A stretch of DNA of 64,000 nucleotides from Erigeron canadensis (Eukaryota; Streptophyta; Magnoliopsida; Asterales; Asteraceae). How positions within the stretch are numbered: the stretch's first letter is position 1; each line of letters starts with the position of its first letter. The stretch spans positions 46,672,213-46,736,212 of the forward strand of contig NC_057761.1 in assembly GCF_010389155.1 (NCBI RefSeq), given 5' to 3'. The position numbers were made by a program, and so were the translations under genes. The notes beneath the pieces were generated by a model. The model was not told the origin of the DNA and made no database searches. It was given only the letters and a program-made list of their open reading frames with translations. This document shows positions 22,173 to 33,477 of this stretch, piece by piece.

Positions 22173-23421
22173 TAACGTTATCTTTGACGAAGAAGAAAAC
22201 CAACACCAAGAAGCGTCAAGTTCTTCAAGACCCAAGTTTACTAGAAGGGTGATCTCGCGAGATCACGTGGGTGCCGGAAAGCTTTTATACGATCATTACT
22301 TTGCGCCTAACTGCACTTACCCACCTGATATGTTTCGTAGAAGGTTCCGAATGCGACAGGATATGTTTCTCTGCATAGTGCGAGACATAAACTCCTTTCA
22401 AAGCATAGAACCGCTACCGAAACACTTTCAGTTCTTCCACAAAGGGGCAACAGATGCTACTGGTCGTCCCAGTTTCAACATTTTCCAAAAATGTACTTCT
22501 GCTATACGCCAGTTAGCGTATAGCTTTAAGGCTGATGCTTTAGATGAGTACTTGCAGATGGCTCAAGATACAGGCTACCAGTGTTTAGATGCTTTCTGCA
22601 AATGTGTGATACAGCTTTATCAACAGGAGTACTTAAGAAGGCCTATAGAAGCCGATGTTGAGCGGTTAACAGCCAAACATGAGCAAGTTCATGGTTTTCC
22701 GGGAATGCTTGGTAGCATAGATTGCATGCATTGGGTTTGGAGGAACTGTCCAGTGGCATGGCAAGGGCAGTACACCCGGGGCGACAAGGGACATCCAACA
22801 ATCATGCTTGAAGCGGTTGCTTCATATGATTTGTGGATCTGGCATGCCTACTTTGGCCCTGCTGGTTCGAACAACGACATCAACGTCCTCAACGGGTCAG
22901 ATTTGTTCGACGATTTGCTACAAGACAGGGCTCCTAAAGTAGAGTTTTCGGTTAATGGGGAGCAGTTTACAAAGGGATATTACCTAGCAGATGGTATTTA
23001 TCCAGAATGGGCGACTCTTGTTAAGTCATTCAAGTGCCCGATGGACGCAAAAACCACCAAGTTCAAAAGATACCAAGAAGCTGCAAGAAAGGATGTGGAG
23101 CGGGCATTTGGGGTTCTTCAAGGACGTTGGCAAATTATTGAACAATATGCGCAGCCATACAGTACCAACAAGATAAAACGGATCATGTTATGTTGTGTGA
23201 TCCTGCACAACATGATCGTTGAAGATAACGGACGTGCAATTACAGAGTTTGAAGAAGAGTTGATAGCTAATACCACACTCTCAACTCGTACGTGGACTGA
23301 AAGGTGTTCAACGCAGCTTCGTATGTACGGGGAGCTTCGTGATAGAATTGCTCACCATTCACTCCGCAATGATCTGATCGAACATGTTTGGAACCTCCCG
23401 GAACACGGCCGTCAACGTTGA
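22173..23421 (+). pseudogene. Harbinger transposase, C-terminal part with intact DDE triad
   Basis: Plant Harbinger-type transposase/nuclease (the family often called 'plant transposon protein' or ALP1-like). The N-terminal segment has MFRRRFRMRQDMF. The catalytic core shows the first Asp in GSIDCMHWVW (about 22720), the second Asp in GPAGSNNDINVL (about 22876) and the Glu in KDVERAFGVLQGRW (23098-23100). The stop is at 23419-23421. An upstream ATG at 22144 lies in the retroelement LTR and is accidental. The catalytic residues are intact, so loss of function comes only from the insertion, unless a fusion transcript starting in the LTR is made. Confidence 0.85.
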
Positions 23422-23705
23422 TGTCTAGTTTTTAATTTGCTAATAATGTCGGTTTTCATAATTTATTTACTTTATGTTTTTTAGTGTAATGTTTAATTTT
23501 ATAATAAATGTAATGTGTTTGTTTTTAATAATAAAGTGTGTTTTAATAATTTTGTGTAAAAGAAAAATGGAATAATTAAATAATAGATGAATAGTGGAAG
23601 AAGTGGGTAGTATAAGGAGGGGAGTGTTCTTGGGGTATTCTTGGAGAAAGAAAACTGATGAATAGTGAAGAAATAGGTAAGAAGTGGTATGTATAAGGAG
23701 AGGGC
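23422..23705. repeat. Harbinger 3' region with duplicated subterminal motif
   Basis: After the transposase stop, two diverged copies of a TGAATAGTG ... AAGTGG ... TATAAGGAG module occur, at about 23587-23624 and 23659-23704. The second contains the right TIR. This looks like an internal duplication of the element end. Confidence 0.6.
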
Positions 23706-23708
23706 TAA

Positions 23709-25200
23709 TTGAAAGTTAATGATTATGATGAATTAACAGATATTTAATGAGGTATTTAATTAAAATAATGATCGTATAGGTGTGTAATTAGTATATTGGG
23801 GGTATATTTTGACACTCTCTTTTTTTTAAATAGAACATTGAAAACATAAATGAATAAAAAATTTGACTAGAAATTAATGTTATATGATTTTCTTAATAAA
23901 TGAGGGTTTCTATAGCATGTCCTTTTAAAAAACAAAAAAAAAAAAAAGTCAAAAAACATTAGATTTGTAGAAGCTCCAAGTGCCATTCACTAACATCCAT
24001 TTTGATTGAACTAGTTGTGATGAATTTTTTGGGCTAGTAAATGTGGTTGATTGAAAACATTAGTACATTATTATGAAGAGTTTTTTTTTTAATTCTATCA
24101 TTTATTTAACTTTTTACCATTCGTTGTACTTCTTTATAAATGATTCTGAGAACACAATTCTCACCCACAACTTTTTACCCTTACTTTTGTGCTCTCAACA
24201 TAAACAAAATTTCATTACCAAGTTTGATTTTAATTAGACTATAACTTAAATTTTTTATTTTTTAATTTATAGTTAGCTAAATGATGACATAAGCGATTGT
24301 CAATTTGATTAAATCGAACGATTTAATTGGTTAATAAGTCATTAGTTCAACTGTTTTATAGTATATATTAAGATTATTTTATTATAAGTAATATAAGCAA
24401 TATGAGCTGAAAATTTGAGAAAGAAAAACAGACAATCTATTAATGAGAAAATAATCAATCAAATAAGGTTATAATGTTTTTTGTATTAATAAGCCAATAG
24501 TTAGAGTTTAATTTTAAGTATAATAAGAAAATTGAATATATATATATATATACAGTTGAAGTAACTAATTTAATAAAATAAATTAATTAAAATGACACAT
24601 GACGTACACTTGTCGATGAAGGATTACGACACGTGTCGTTCAAGATATCTCAATTATGTTCTAGTTTATTGGTAGATATGGTAATACGTATTTTTGTAAT
24701 TATTATTTAAAAAGTTTTTTATGTATATAACTAAAAACACATTGTCGCTTTAATACAACGGTATGTATCGTACAATGGAGACCACAATCCTATTTTAAAT
24801 TATTGGTAGATATGATTGACTTCATTTTGTTTGGGGTAAAATATTACATTGAATTACATAATATGAAATCAGTACCTATTATTATGCTAATTTTCAAATA
24901 GCAACAAGTGGTCTTGGTGGTTATTCTATTGCAAATCGTAATGTTATATGGCTGCGTTTGGATACCTCAGATGGAGATATGGTGATTACCACTAATGATT
25001 GGTATACACGAAACTACTCCATCAGTCTTCCATCACTAATATACATTTATACTTTGTTATCGAGCAACAATTTATATATAGCAAATTTTACCATTGACTC
25101 TATTGTGTGTAAATATAGTTTTTATATCTCATATTGTTTTATCTTATAGTAATCATGTAGAATATGTATATTTTGTGTAGATTCATTCAAGTGACAAAAG
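23709..25200. other. Intergenic AT-rich sequence
   Basis: About 1.5 kb with homopolymer runs and a (TA)n tract near 24537-24552. No ORF, tRNA or repeat boundary that I can support. Confidence 0.5.
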
Positions 25201-25219
25201 GGTACCTCTACGCTTAATT

Positions 25220-25760
25220 ACTGTTTTTTAAATACCGCCGCAACGCGGTCACTTTTAGTTCTATACTATTTAGTCAAGCAAATAACCTTTTTTTCTCCTT
25301 AACCTTTCAGCTTTTGAAAACCCAAAAATACTCTCAATTTGTTCACTAATTTAAATAGCTCCACATAATATTCGTATAATACCCTTAATGAAGTAATCTA
25401 CAATATAGATCATTCAACACTTAAAATAACTACACTACCACCTTTAACATTAATTACTTTTACATTGACCACCATCGTCGCCCCCACCACCGTCACCTAC
25501 AACGCTGCCGACACTACTACCGCCGTCACCATTGCGCCACCATCGCTGCATTGGGTGTGTATAAATCTAGTTTATTTTTATTCAGAAGTAGTGTCACGTT
25601 TATGTATTTGCATCCATAAATAAGTGTCAAGTTTATTTTGTAAGTACTAGCACGGTACCCCCGTAATACGGTGGTGGTTGTGGTGGCAATAGTATGGTGG
25701 TGGGGGCGACTGTTGGTGGTGGAGGCGGCGTCGACTGGTGTAATGTAAAAAGTTAATAGA
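25220..25760. repeat. GC-rich imperfect repeats, probable Helitron end fragments
   Basis: The word CCGCCGCAACGCGG occurs at about 25234-25247. A CACCAC/GCCGCC-rich stretch (25468-25550) is followed by a GTGGTGG-rich stretch (25665-25740) in inverted orientation. On the minus strand a block ends CCGTATTACGG...CCGTG-CTAG followed by T at 25647, which resembles a Helitron 3' end with hairpin. The matching 5' end is not resolved. It separates two better-defined elements and has no coding potential. Confidence 0.4.
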
Positions 25761-25864
25761 GATATTTTGAATAAATAATGATATTATAGTTTAATTATTA
25801 ATGGTATTTTAGATAATTCATGCATAACTTTTAAAGAGATGGTTGTTTTATTTATTAAGTAGTA

Positions 25865-26264
25865 CGAGAGTAAGTACCCGCGCGTTGCGGCGGTGAGATG
25901 GTGAGGGTGATAGGTCATAAAGTGTGATAACCAAATGCCTTAACCGTACGGGTTCCGCTCTCGGATTTAAAAATTCGTCGAATGTATATCGAATAACATC
26001 TTTAATGAAAGAGCATGAAATTTTAAGAATACCCATATAATTTTTATAATTTATCGATGTACGGTTTTTGAGATAAAAGATTTTGAATGAATTGGAGGAA
26101 TAAATGATTTATGGAGCTGAGGGAAAAAAAAATGATTGGTTGAGATTTGAGGAGAGAGAAAGAGTGTTAGGTAAATATAAAATTGATATATGGGCATTTT
26201 GGGAAAGTAAATGTTGAAACTTAAAATGTAGACATGGGAGATCTGCTTTATAATATAGTATAGA
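25865..26264 (-). mobile_element. Helitron-like non-autonomous element, copy A
   Basis: On the minus strand it starts TCTATACTATATTATAAAGC after an A and ends GCAACGCGCGGGTACTTACTCTCG before a T. A|TC...|T flanking is the Helitron insertion pattern. The last four bases are CTCG rather than the canonical CTRR. It shares its interior (CTCAAAAACCGTA-ATCGATAAATTAT, CATTTGG-TATCACACT-TATG) with the copies at 31390 and 44245. Confidence 0.6.
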
Positions 26265-26272
26265 TATTTTTA

Positions 26273-27069
26273 TCTTTATATATACTAAAAGACAACTGAC
26301 CTAACATCTTATTAACCAATCACAAAGCTCAATTTTATGAAAGTAAAAATTGATGATGTCATATTTTAATCCTATTAATTATTTAAAAATTTTATTATTA
26401 ATATTAAATATTTATTAATTAATCTATCTATCGAAATCAATTCAATAACAAAGTTATTCAATTCTTATTATCAATATCTTAAAGTGGGTTTCACTTTTTA
26501 TTTATCGATATTAATTAATATTTTTTTAATAGGTTGATATTGTATGACCATTAAAATAAAAACTTAGAACCAACTTCAAAATCAATTGGGAGAAACAAAT
26601 TTATTTTTCTTCCTGTTTATATCTATTGTAAATATTATCATTATCTTTCAAATTGTTTGAATTCGTATTTCATTGATGAATTGATTATCAAGATGTGTTT
26701 TGTATATTTATACTAATTTTAATTTAATTTTTCAGTTCTATATTAAACTTCAAAAATTTTCAGTTGGTACACACTTTATTAATGTTTCTTTCAAATATTT
26801 GTTTTTTTATTTAATAGTTGTGTCATGTTCAAGAACTTATTCTTTGCAATTATGTAACCAAAGTTAAGATATTATTTATTTAAAAATTTGTAAAAGAATC
26901 TCTGGGACACCATTCACCTATGATTTAGCATTCAATATTTGCATTTAAATGTCTCAATTTATTTTTAAGTCTATTTCTACATTTAACGTATAAGTATTAT
27001 TTTTTTCATATTTTTCTTATATTCATAATATTATAAAACCCGTGTATCTGACATGGGCCTAAAATCTAG
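26273..27069 (+). mobile_element. Non-autonomous Helitron
   Basis: The 5' end TCTTTATATATACTAAAAG follows an A. The 3' end has a stem-loop CCCGTGT...ACATGGG (27039-27057) about 8 bases before the terminal CTAG (27066-27069), which is followed by T. These are the hallmark Helitron termini with AT-target insertion and no TIR or TSD. 797 bp, AT-rich, no Rep/helicase coding sequence, so mobilised by another element if at all. Confidence 0.8.
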
Positions 27070-28036
27070 TATAGTATAAAAGTATAGATTAGGTGTTTAA
27101 GGGAATTAAAATTAAAAAATAAGGGTATTTTGGGTATAAAAAATGTTAAATTTCTTAAAATAGGAGATGTTAATATGTTTTATAAAGGGGGATAAAAAAA
27201 ATTAAATGTGCCAAAAATTAATTTTCAACCGCTATATATAACATTTTGCGTCTTACAAGCAATTGTCAAGAGGATGGCAACCCAACCCATATCATATTTT
27301 TCAACCCATACTTTTACCGATGTTTTTGTGTCATCTTGATTTTACTTTTTTGAACTCACATCACTTAATTTTGTTACCATCACCAACCCATACTACGTTT
27401 TGGCCAACACTACGTTTTCCATAAATATTTAATTTTTAAACTATGAGTGTGTTAGTACTGAATAAAACTTAATAAAATACATATTTATCTTAAAATAGTT
27501 TTCAATATAATATAAAGATTTAGGTCTAAAATGAAAATTATAATAATATGACAAAAAAATGTCATGTTTTTCATGAATAAATGATTAAACCCCGATAGAT
27601 TTTATATCTAGTTTCAAATACATGACAACCACATATTTTTATTCCTTTATTTACATTTTCAAAACAAATAATAATATAACACAATTCCCAATGGTCACAT
27701 TTATCTCTCAAGTACCACTCTTGATTCCAAACTCATGAAACACCAGTCCATACCCAATCCATGTCGACGGCAGCAGTGTTCTCGCATGGGTTGGGTGTAA
27801 CCCATGCTCAAACCCACATCCGCCCTAGTTCAGCACTTGATACTTGTCTCAACATATCAATACAGAAAGTCGGATGGAGCTTTGTACTTTATATAGTATG
27901 TGCTTGTATCTGTTTTCAGAGTAATATGAATGGAGTAAATGACCAAAACGCTCTTGAAAAGTGATATGCTAAAAGAAGAAAAATACATAACCACATGCGA
28001 GAACACAGATTCCAGTTTTGAAGTCAGAATGCAACA
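27070..28036. other. Intergenic and presumed 3' flank of the minus-strand gene
   Basis: About 970 bp. The part nearest 28036 should contain the 3' UTR of the three-exon minus-strand gene. Short plus-strand ORFs here (27761-27964, 27939-28277) overlap that gene antisense and show no protein-like features. No other gene seen. Confidence 0.5.
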
Positions 28037-30921
28037 TCACATCCCAGAGGCACTACATTCTTCTAACAACTTAAGAATATTATGTTCCGGTGCACTAATT
28101 GATGGCAATATGGTTCGGTTTGCTCTTCGTTGGGATTTTGTTCCAAGTGGCTCGTGTCTTGGCGGGACACCGACTCCTTCCTCGGCTATGGACATATCCG
28201 CCCTCCTTTGCACGCCTGCACATACACGCTCTTTCCATATCCTTCCGTCCTTTTATGTAAAAACAAAAACAAATTAATTGCATGAACCTGAGTGATATGT
28301 TGAATAACTATGTCAAATCTCCAGTATATTCCTTAACTGAAACAAAAAAAAAAAAAAATCCTGGCGGGCAGACCCATATCAACAAGACTTCTTGTTCTAA
28401 TTAACCTATTATAATGACCATATATGTAACTTTTAGCATGAATTCTAGTTCTTTAAAAACTGAAGTATAAAGTTTCTTGTGAACATCTAGATAATACCTT
28501 TGTGTAGAAAAAACTTTCCCTCAAAAAAAGTTGCACAAAAATCCACAAAAACGAGATGATGTGAAAAAAATATATGGTTTGGCTTAATAATGGCCTTTTC
28601 CTAAACGATTCAACTACTTGTATATCAACAACTCATTCTTTAGTCAAATCTAAACAACCGTTGCAAATTTAGCAGTTAATAATCATTACAAAATACTCAA
28701 AGCACATAATTGGGTCCAAAGCCACAGTTACCTTTACTTTTTACTGTTGAGAGAAATTTCATATATATGATTAAAAATCAAGTGTTTCCTTGGTAAAAGA
28801 CTAAAAGCACAAGATTTCTTTTGGAACAAAGGAAGAGTGTTATTTCAATGTGGAAGCTAAATGACATAAAAACTGTAACTTAATAAAATAACAAACATAA
28901 TTCAATTTTTCCACTTACATTGAGAATTGAAGGTTCAGGCAATGGGCAATGAATGGGTTGATCATTGTCATGTGGCTCGATCGGGTGCTCAACAGGCTTA
29001 AACTCAACTATTACTTCGATTCCATGATGAGTTGTAGCAGTGGCTTCAACAACTGTGGCCGATTCTGTAACTTCCGTATCTGGGGGCAACGCTTCCCTTT
29101 CATCCTACAAAGCATCAAGTAGCCAAAGAAACATTGAAAGTTTGATCAATAATGACTTACAAAGATATATAAGCATAACAGAGACACATTCAAGGAGTAT
29201 GATGACCAGTATCAATGCACATCATCTTAATCGTTTATACTTGTGACAATAGGCTTCTACGATATAATTAGAGATGGCAAAATGGCAGGTTGGACAGATT
29301 GGATCATAAGTGAAGCGAAGTGAGTACTTGGCCACTTCTTTGGATGGGTCGACCTGTGGACATTATTTTGTTCATTTCTAAACTTAAAATTTAAAATAAC
29401 TAATAAGATAAATATGATTAATTAAATAGATACAAAATGTCGGTAACAAGTTAAATTTTCTAATATATGAATTAAGATATTCTAAGCACTGATGATTTCA
29501 TATTTAAAGGGCCCTCGAGTCCTCGAGAAGTTTTTGTTTTCAGATTTTTTTAATTCGCCCTTACAAGGTTTTATATAACCCATTCTAACCTATTCATAAT
29601 AAATGGGTCAAAATTGTTGCCTTTGGTAAAATCATCAGTAACAAAAGGTAAACAGTAAACACATTGCAGCAATGCTTCCAACGATACGGAACCAACAACT
29701 ATCTCATTGAGAACCAATACACGGCTTCAACTTTTTAAATAACCAAACTTTGCACTCACCTTCTCTCACCATATCGAGCATCTCCAATGCTATGAACTTC
29801 ATCATGTTTATAGCACCAACACATCATGCCACATTAGCATGTCTCAAACTATCACTTCTTTTGTATACTTACCTTTTTACTCCTACAAACTCGCTTAAGT
29901 CCATGACTATGTCTTACTTGCATTTTTTATATTTATATTTTTAGAGTATAATAGGCTCATAGGTCTCACACATTTTCTCCCTGTTCGGTTCATCCACTTG
30001 AACTTTCAATTGTGGGCAACTATAAACTTGATGCAACAATGGGGAATTCCAAGTAATCAGGTCCACCTAAGCATGTGGCATATCCTATGTACATCCATTG
30101 AAGATGCTTCATGCTTGGAGCCTCGGACTTCTAAAGTTCTAGTAGATAACAGGAGGATTTTTCACGTAAAAGGTTGGGAAAAGGAAAAAAAAAAAAAAAG
30201 CTTTTATAACTCAGACTAAACTTATAATCACAAATAACTAACCTTAAAAAATCATATACATGTACCAATTTGGAGTCATTTATTGGTTAATGCGACGATA
30301 TTGGTTAACCTTCTTTCTCTAGCTAGTCAAATACCAATGTCGAGTCATTTATGGGTTAATGTGACGATATGGGTTATCTTTTTTTCTCTAACTAGTCAAA
30401 AGTCAGCCTAAGCATATTCAAGATGCAGATGGTAACTTTGCAGCAACTACGTATTGACAATGATTGTAAAACTCACTTACTCGGTTACTACAACAATTCA
30501 CAAATTTTCTTAGTTCCTAAGTAACTCCAACGCTAGTATACGCGTTCTGCCATAATCATCCTTACAAACTATTGATCTTTTTACCATACCCTTCCTCTCT
30601 TTTTTAGAAGAATCTCACTTTTACGAAGCCCCATTATCCCAAAACCCCTGCATAACAGTCCACACTTCAAATTTTCACTATAAATTATAAAGCTTTAAAA
30701 ACAGCCCATCAAAGTAACCTCAAAATCAGATCTTATTAAGCTACAAAAAGTCAAAATAAACAACCAACTAGCAGAAAAATGAAGAATATATAAAAGGAAA
30801 AAGAATTAAAAGATGTATATAAAGATTGGTTAATGGGTATGTTATGATTGCTTACAAGTGCAGTTTGGGAGCGACGATGGCCATTTCTGCTTATAGAAAA
30901 CCTTGACAAAAGACCCACCAT
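28037..30921 (-). CDS. Uncharacterised plant protein, 154 aa, three exons
   Basis: I do not recognise a named family. Exons on the minus strand are 30921-30856, 29104-28919 and 28249-28037 (66+186+213 bases, every junction in phase 0, GT-AG introns, stop TGA). The product opens MVGLLSRFSISRNGHRRSQ, a short basic, serine/arginine-rich N-terminus. The middle is acidic and proline-rich (GIEVIVEFKPVEHPIEPHDN, QPIHCPLPEPSILN). The C-terminus is arginine-rich then ends ILPSISAPEHNILKLLEECS. No membrane helix or catalytic motif is visible. The N-terminus could be a weak organellar targeting peptide. Evidence that it is real: three consecutive exons keep frame, with good donors (GTAAGC, GTAAGT) and acceptors. 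Intron 1 (29105-30855) and intron 2 (28250-28918) hold repeats only. Confidence 0.65.
29268..29600. repeat. hAT-MITE-like remnant in intron 1 of the 154-aa gene
   Basis: Starts AGAGATGGCAAAATGGCAGG, the same terminal word as the intronic hAT-like MITEs at 41752 and 61876, and contains phrases such as CCTATTCATAATAAATGGGTC. The far end is not resolved. Confidence 0.4.
30263..30401. repeat. 69-bp tandem duplication in intron 1 of the 154-aa gene
   Basis: Two diverged units (starting ACCAATTTGGAGTC at 30264 and ACCAATGTCGAGTC at 30333) of 69 bp, each ending CTAGTCAAA. Confidence 0.75.
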
Positions 30922-31389
30922 GTTATTTAGTCAGTCCTTAGCTTTTCTCTTTAAAATCTGATCTGGAGTTTCTATAATTTTGTCAACTAGGTTCGGGTCA
31001 CTTTCAAAGATGTTATAAAAGGTTGAAAGTAAAAAAAGGAAGGGAAGATAAATGATCGAGAATTATACTTTCTATTCTTTATGTTAAACAATAAATAAAC
31101 CATCAACGCTATCTATAATCTAATTCAAAAATCGTGAAAATTCAAAGAGTGAGAATAAAATCCATTTATCCCATCCATCTAGTTTTAGAATGATTTTTAT
31201 TTTATTTTTATGTTAATGTTTAAAAAATTAATTTTTCCTAATTTAATTATATATAATCAATACGTACTAACGCAACCTTGCCATTGTGAGGGCAGGGATG
31301 ACAACTAACGGTGATGAGTGTCTACTGGTGGTAGCATGGAGTAATGTATATTGATGTAGATGTAAATGATGTAAAAATATTATTGTATA
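30922..31389. promoter_or_regulatory. Presumed promoter and 5' flank of the minus-strand gene
   Basis: Sequence upstream of the ATG at 30921. I see no clear TATA box at a convincing distance. No ORF. It ends at a Helitron-like copy. Confidence 0.3.
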
Positions 31390-31644
31390 CGAGACAAAGT
31401 ACCCGCGCGTTGCAGCCGTAAGATGGTGGGGGTGATAGGTCATATGATAAGTGATATGTTATAGAGTGTGATTGCCAAATGCATTAGTCGTCTATGCTCG
31501 CATAAGGTTTTTTGAAGGGTATTTTCAGAATTTTAGGGATTAAGTGTTTAATAATTTGTTTTAATTAAAAGGGTAAATTAGAAATTTTAAAGGTAAAATG
31601 TTAAATTGGGTGAAAGGATAGTTTGTTTATATATGTAGTATAGA
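31390..31644 (-). mobile_element. Helitron-like non-autonomous element, copy B
   Basis: 255 bp. On the minus strand it starts TCTATACTACATATATAAAC after an A and ends GCAACGCGCGGGTACTTTGTCTCG before a T. Same family as 25865-26264, internally shortened. Confidence 0.6.
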
Positions 31645-31849
31645 TAAACGTTTTAAAAAAAGATTTTATTGAAAGTAGGTGGGTAATTTCCAATATTACA
31701 GTTTTTTGCTAAAGTAAAAAAGAACTAAAACTTTATAAGGTAATAACAATAACATAAAGAATAAAATAAAACATAAATACCCGATTATGAGATATAACAT
31801 AAACACGAGTTTAATTCTATAAAATAAAAAAAGACTTAAAATGATCTCT

Positions 31850-32607
31850 CAGGGGGGAGGGAGCCGAGCGCGAGCTCATTGCGAGATGGAAGGGAGATGG
31901 CGAGATTCGGCACCCACTGCAGCGAGTTGGAGCGAGATGGAGGGAGGGTGAAATCAAAGCTCGCTGAAGGTTGGAGCGGAGAGGACCAAATGTGACCGTT
32001 GAGGGGCTAAAACCGAAAATATTTCAAACGGTCTAGTGACCGTTAGAGGGACCAAATGTGTCAACTTTTCGAAGTCGGAGGTTTCTTTTTGACTCAGATT
32101 TTTACACTCCACCATTGTTATATATATACATACACAGCTTATATATACATCACACAAACATATATACACCATGTCTTAGCAAAAAAATCATGGACCCTAG
32201 AATGAAAAAACACAAATACAAAGATGCAAGGTCGTGGACGAGCTAATCGAAACAACACCGGTCTAGCAGGCCATCAACAACAACCCGCTCGACAACAGTA
32301 TCGGCTGCCAAAACAAACGATGCGACAACAACAACATCAAGTACCAGTTGATCCATTTCATGCGAGTGGCTTGACAACAGTATCGGCTGCCAAAAAAACG
32401 ATGCGACAACAACAACATCAAGGGTTTAGAATGCAAAATTTTTAATGTTAAGGATAAGTATTGAAACTTTTAAAGAAAGATTGGGAGTATCGGATGCCAC
32501 TAAAAAAGGTTGAAAAAAATGTTGGAGGGTTAAAACGAGGTGGAATAATTTGATTGGTTGTTTGAAGGGAGATGGGAGGGTTCAACCTTTCGGCTCCCTC
32601 CCCCTCA
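31850..32607. mobile_element. MITE-like element with GGGGGAGGGAGCCGA inverted ends
   Basis: The left end TCAGGGGGGAGGGAGCCGA and the right end (opposite strand) TGAGGGGGAGGGAGCCGA are inverted copies. Between them is about 720 bp including a direct repeat (32291-32341 and 32373-32422, starting GACAACAGTATCGG) inside a Gln-rich ORF fragment (32224-32445). I could not find a convincing target duplication, so the superfamily is open; the G-rich ends recall PIF/Harbinger or hAT MITEs. Confidence 0.55.
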
Positions 32608-33477
32608 CCTTTCACCTATAATAAAATCATATTCTTCCTAGCAACTATAGGTCTATAGTAAGAAAATTGTTGATTGTAAAACGATAAAAATCTTATTAGT
32701 TAGACAATATAACTAACCAACAATAAAAGTACGTTCATAAATCATTTTATATGTTAATATATTAAAATTAAAATAGCTTAATAATCACATATTGTATTTT
32801 TTTTAAGTATATTAAGGTCAAACAAAACAAATTTCTAAAACCATAGATTGAAATTTTATATACATGCTTCTATGTTTTATGCAAATTCAAATATATTTTG
32901 AAGCTGACCCGAATATTTACTGAGTTTTAGTCTGATTTAACCAAACCTAACTTGTGAAAAAGCTGTTCCGAATCCAGATCCGAATCTAAATTTTTGGACG
33001 AGTCGATTGAGTTTTACAAAGAAAGATCAAAATCTTAACAACCTTAACTAAGTAACTATAATACTATAATAATATCTTTCTTCATAAATTCCCTTGAGTT
33101 AAAACTTAAAATCCACTTATATTATTGAGTTTTTTTTTCAAAGTGTAAGAAAAGAAAGGATAGGAAATTTTTTATTTTTACATTCTTGAATTCTGTTTAT
33201 AAAATAATAGAAAAGGGGAAGAAAGGAAAAACTGACCATTTTTTATATAAAATTTTCCTGTCAATATTGCCTGAGATTGTGAAGGGAAACTTTTTGTCTC
33301 TTCTCTTTTCTTATACTATCTTCTCTTTTCTTTTCATTATAATTAAACTGAGTGAGCAAAGGGGGCAAGCGAGTAGTAAAGTAGGTCTGTATTTGTTTCC
33401 CCCCAAAACCATTCTAATCACAAAATCTGTATTTCATTTTAATTCAATCCAAAATCAAATCAAATTAATCAATAAAA
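32608..33477. other. 5' flank of the SUV2-like gene
   Basis: AT-rich sequence ahead of the ATG at 33478. Pyrimidine-rich stretches (about 33295-33345) precede the start and may belong to the promoter or 5' UTR. No separate gene. Confidence 0.4.

Larger units (their letters stand above)
13216..23705 (+). mobile_element. PIF/Harbinger DNA transposon carrying a nested LTR element
   Basis: The left end is GACCCCTCCTTATA (13216-13229). The right end on the opposite strand reads GCCCTCTCCTTATA (23692-23705), giving 12 of 14 matching terminal bases. TAA flanks both ends (13213-13215 and 23706-23708), the 3-bp duplication expected of PIF/Harbinger. Inside lies a plant Harbinger-type transposase ORF on the plus strand in two parts around the retroelement. 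Without the insert the element would be about 2.0 kb. A second Myb-like ORF, which autonomous PIF/Harbinger elements normally carry, is not seen. Confidence 0.85.

Noticed and set aside
27761..28277. Two plus-strand ORFs antisense to the 154-aa gene
   Set aside because: They overlap a better-supported spliced minus-strand exon and show no protein-like pattern.
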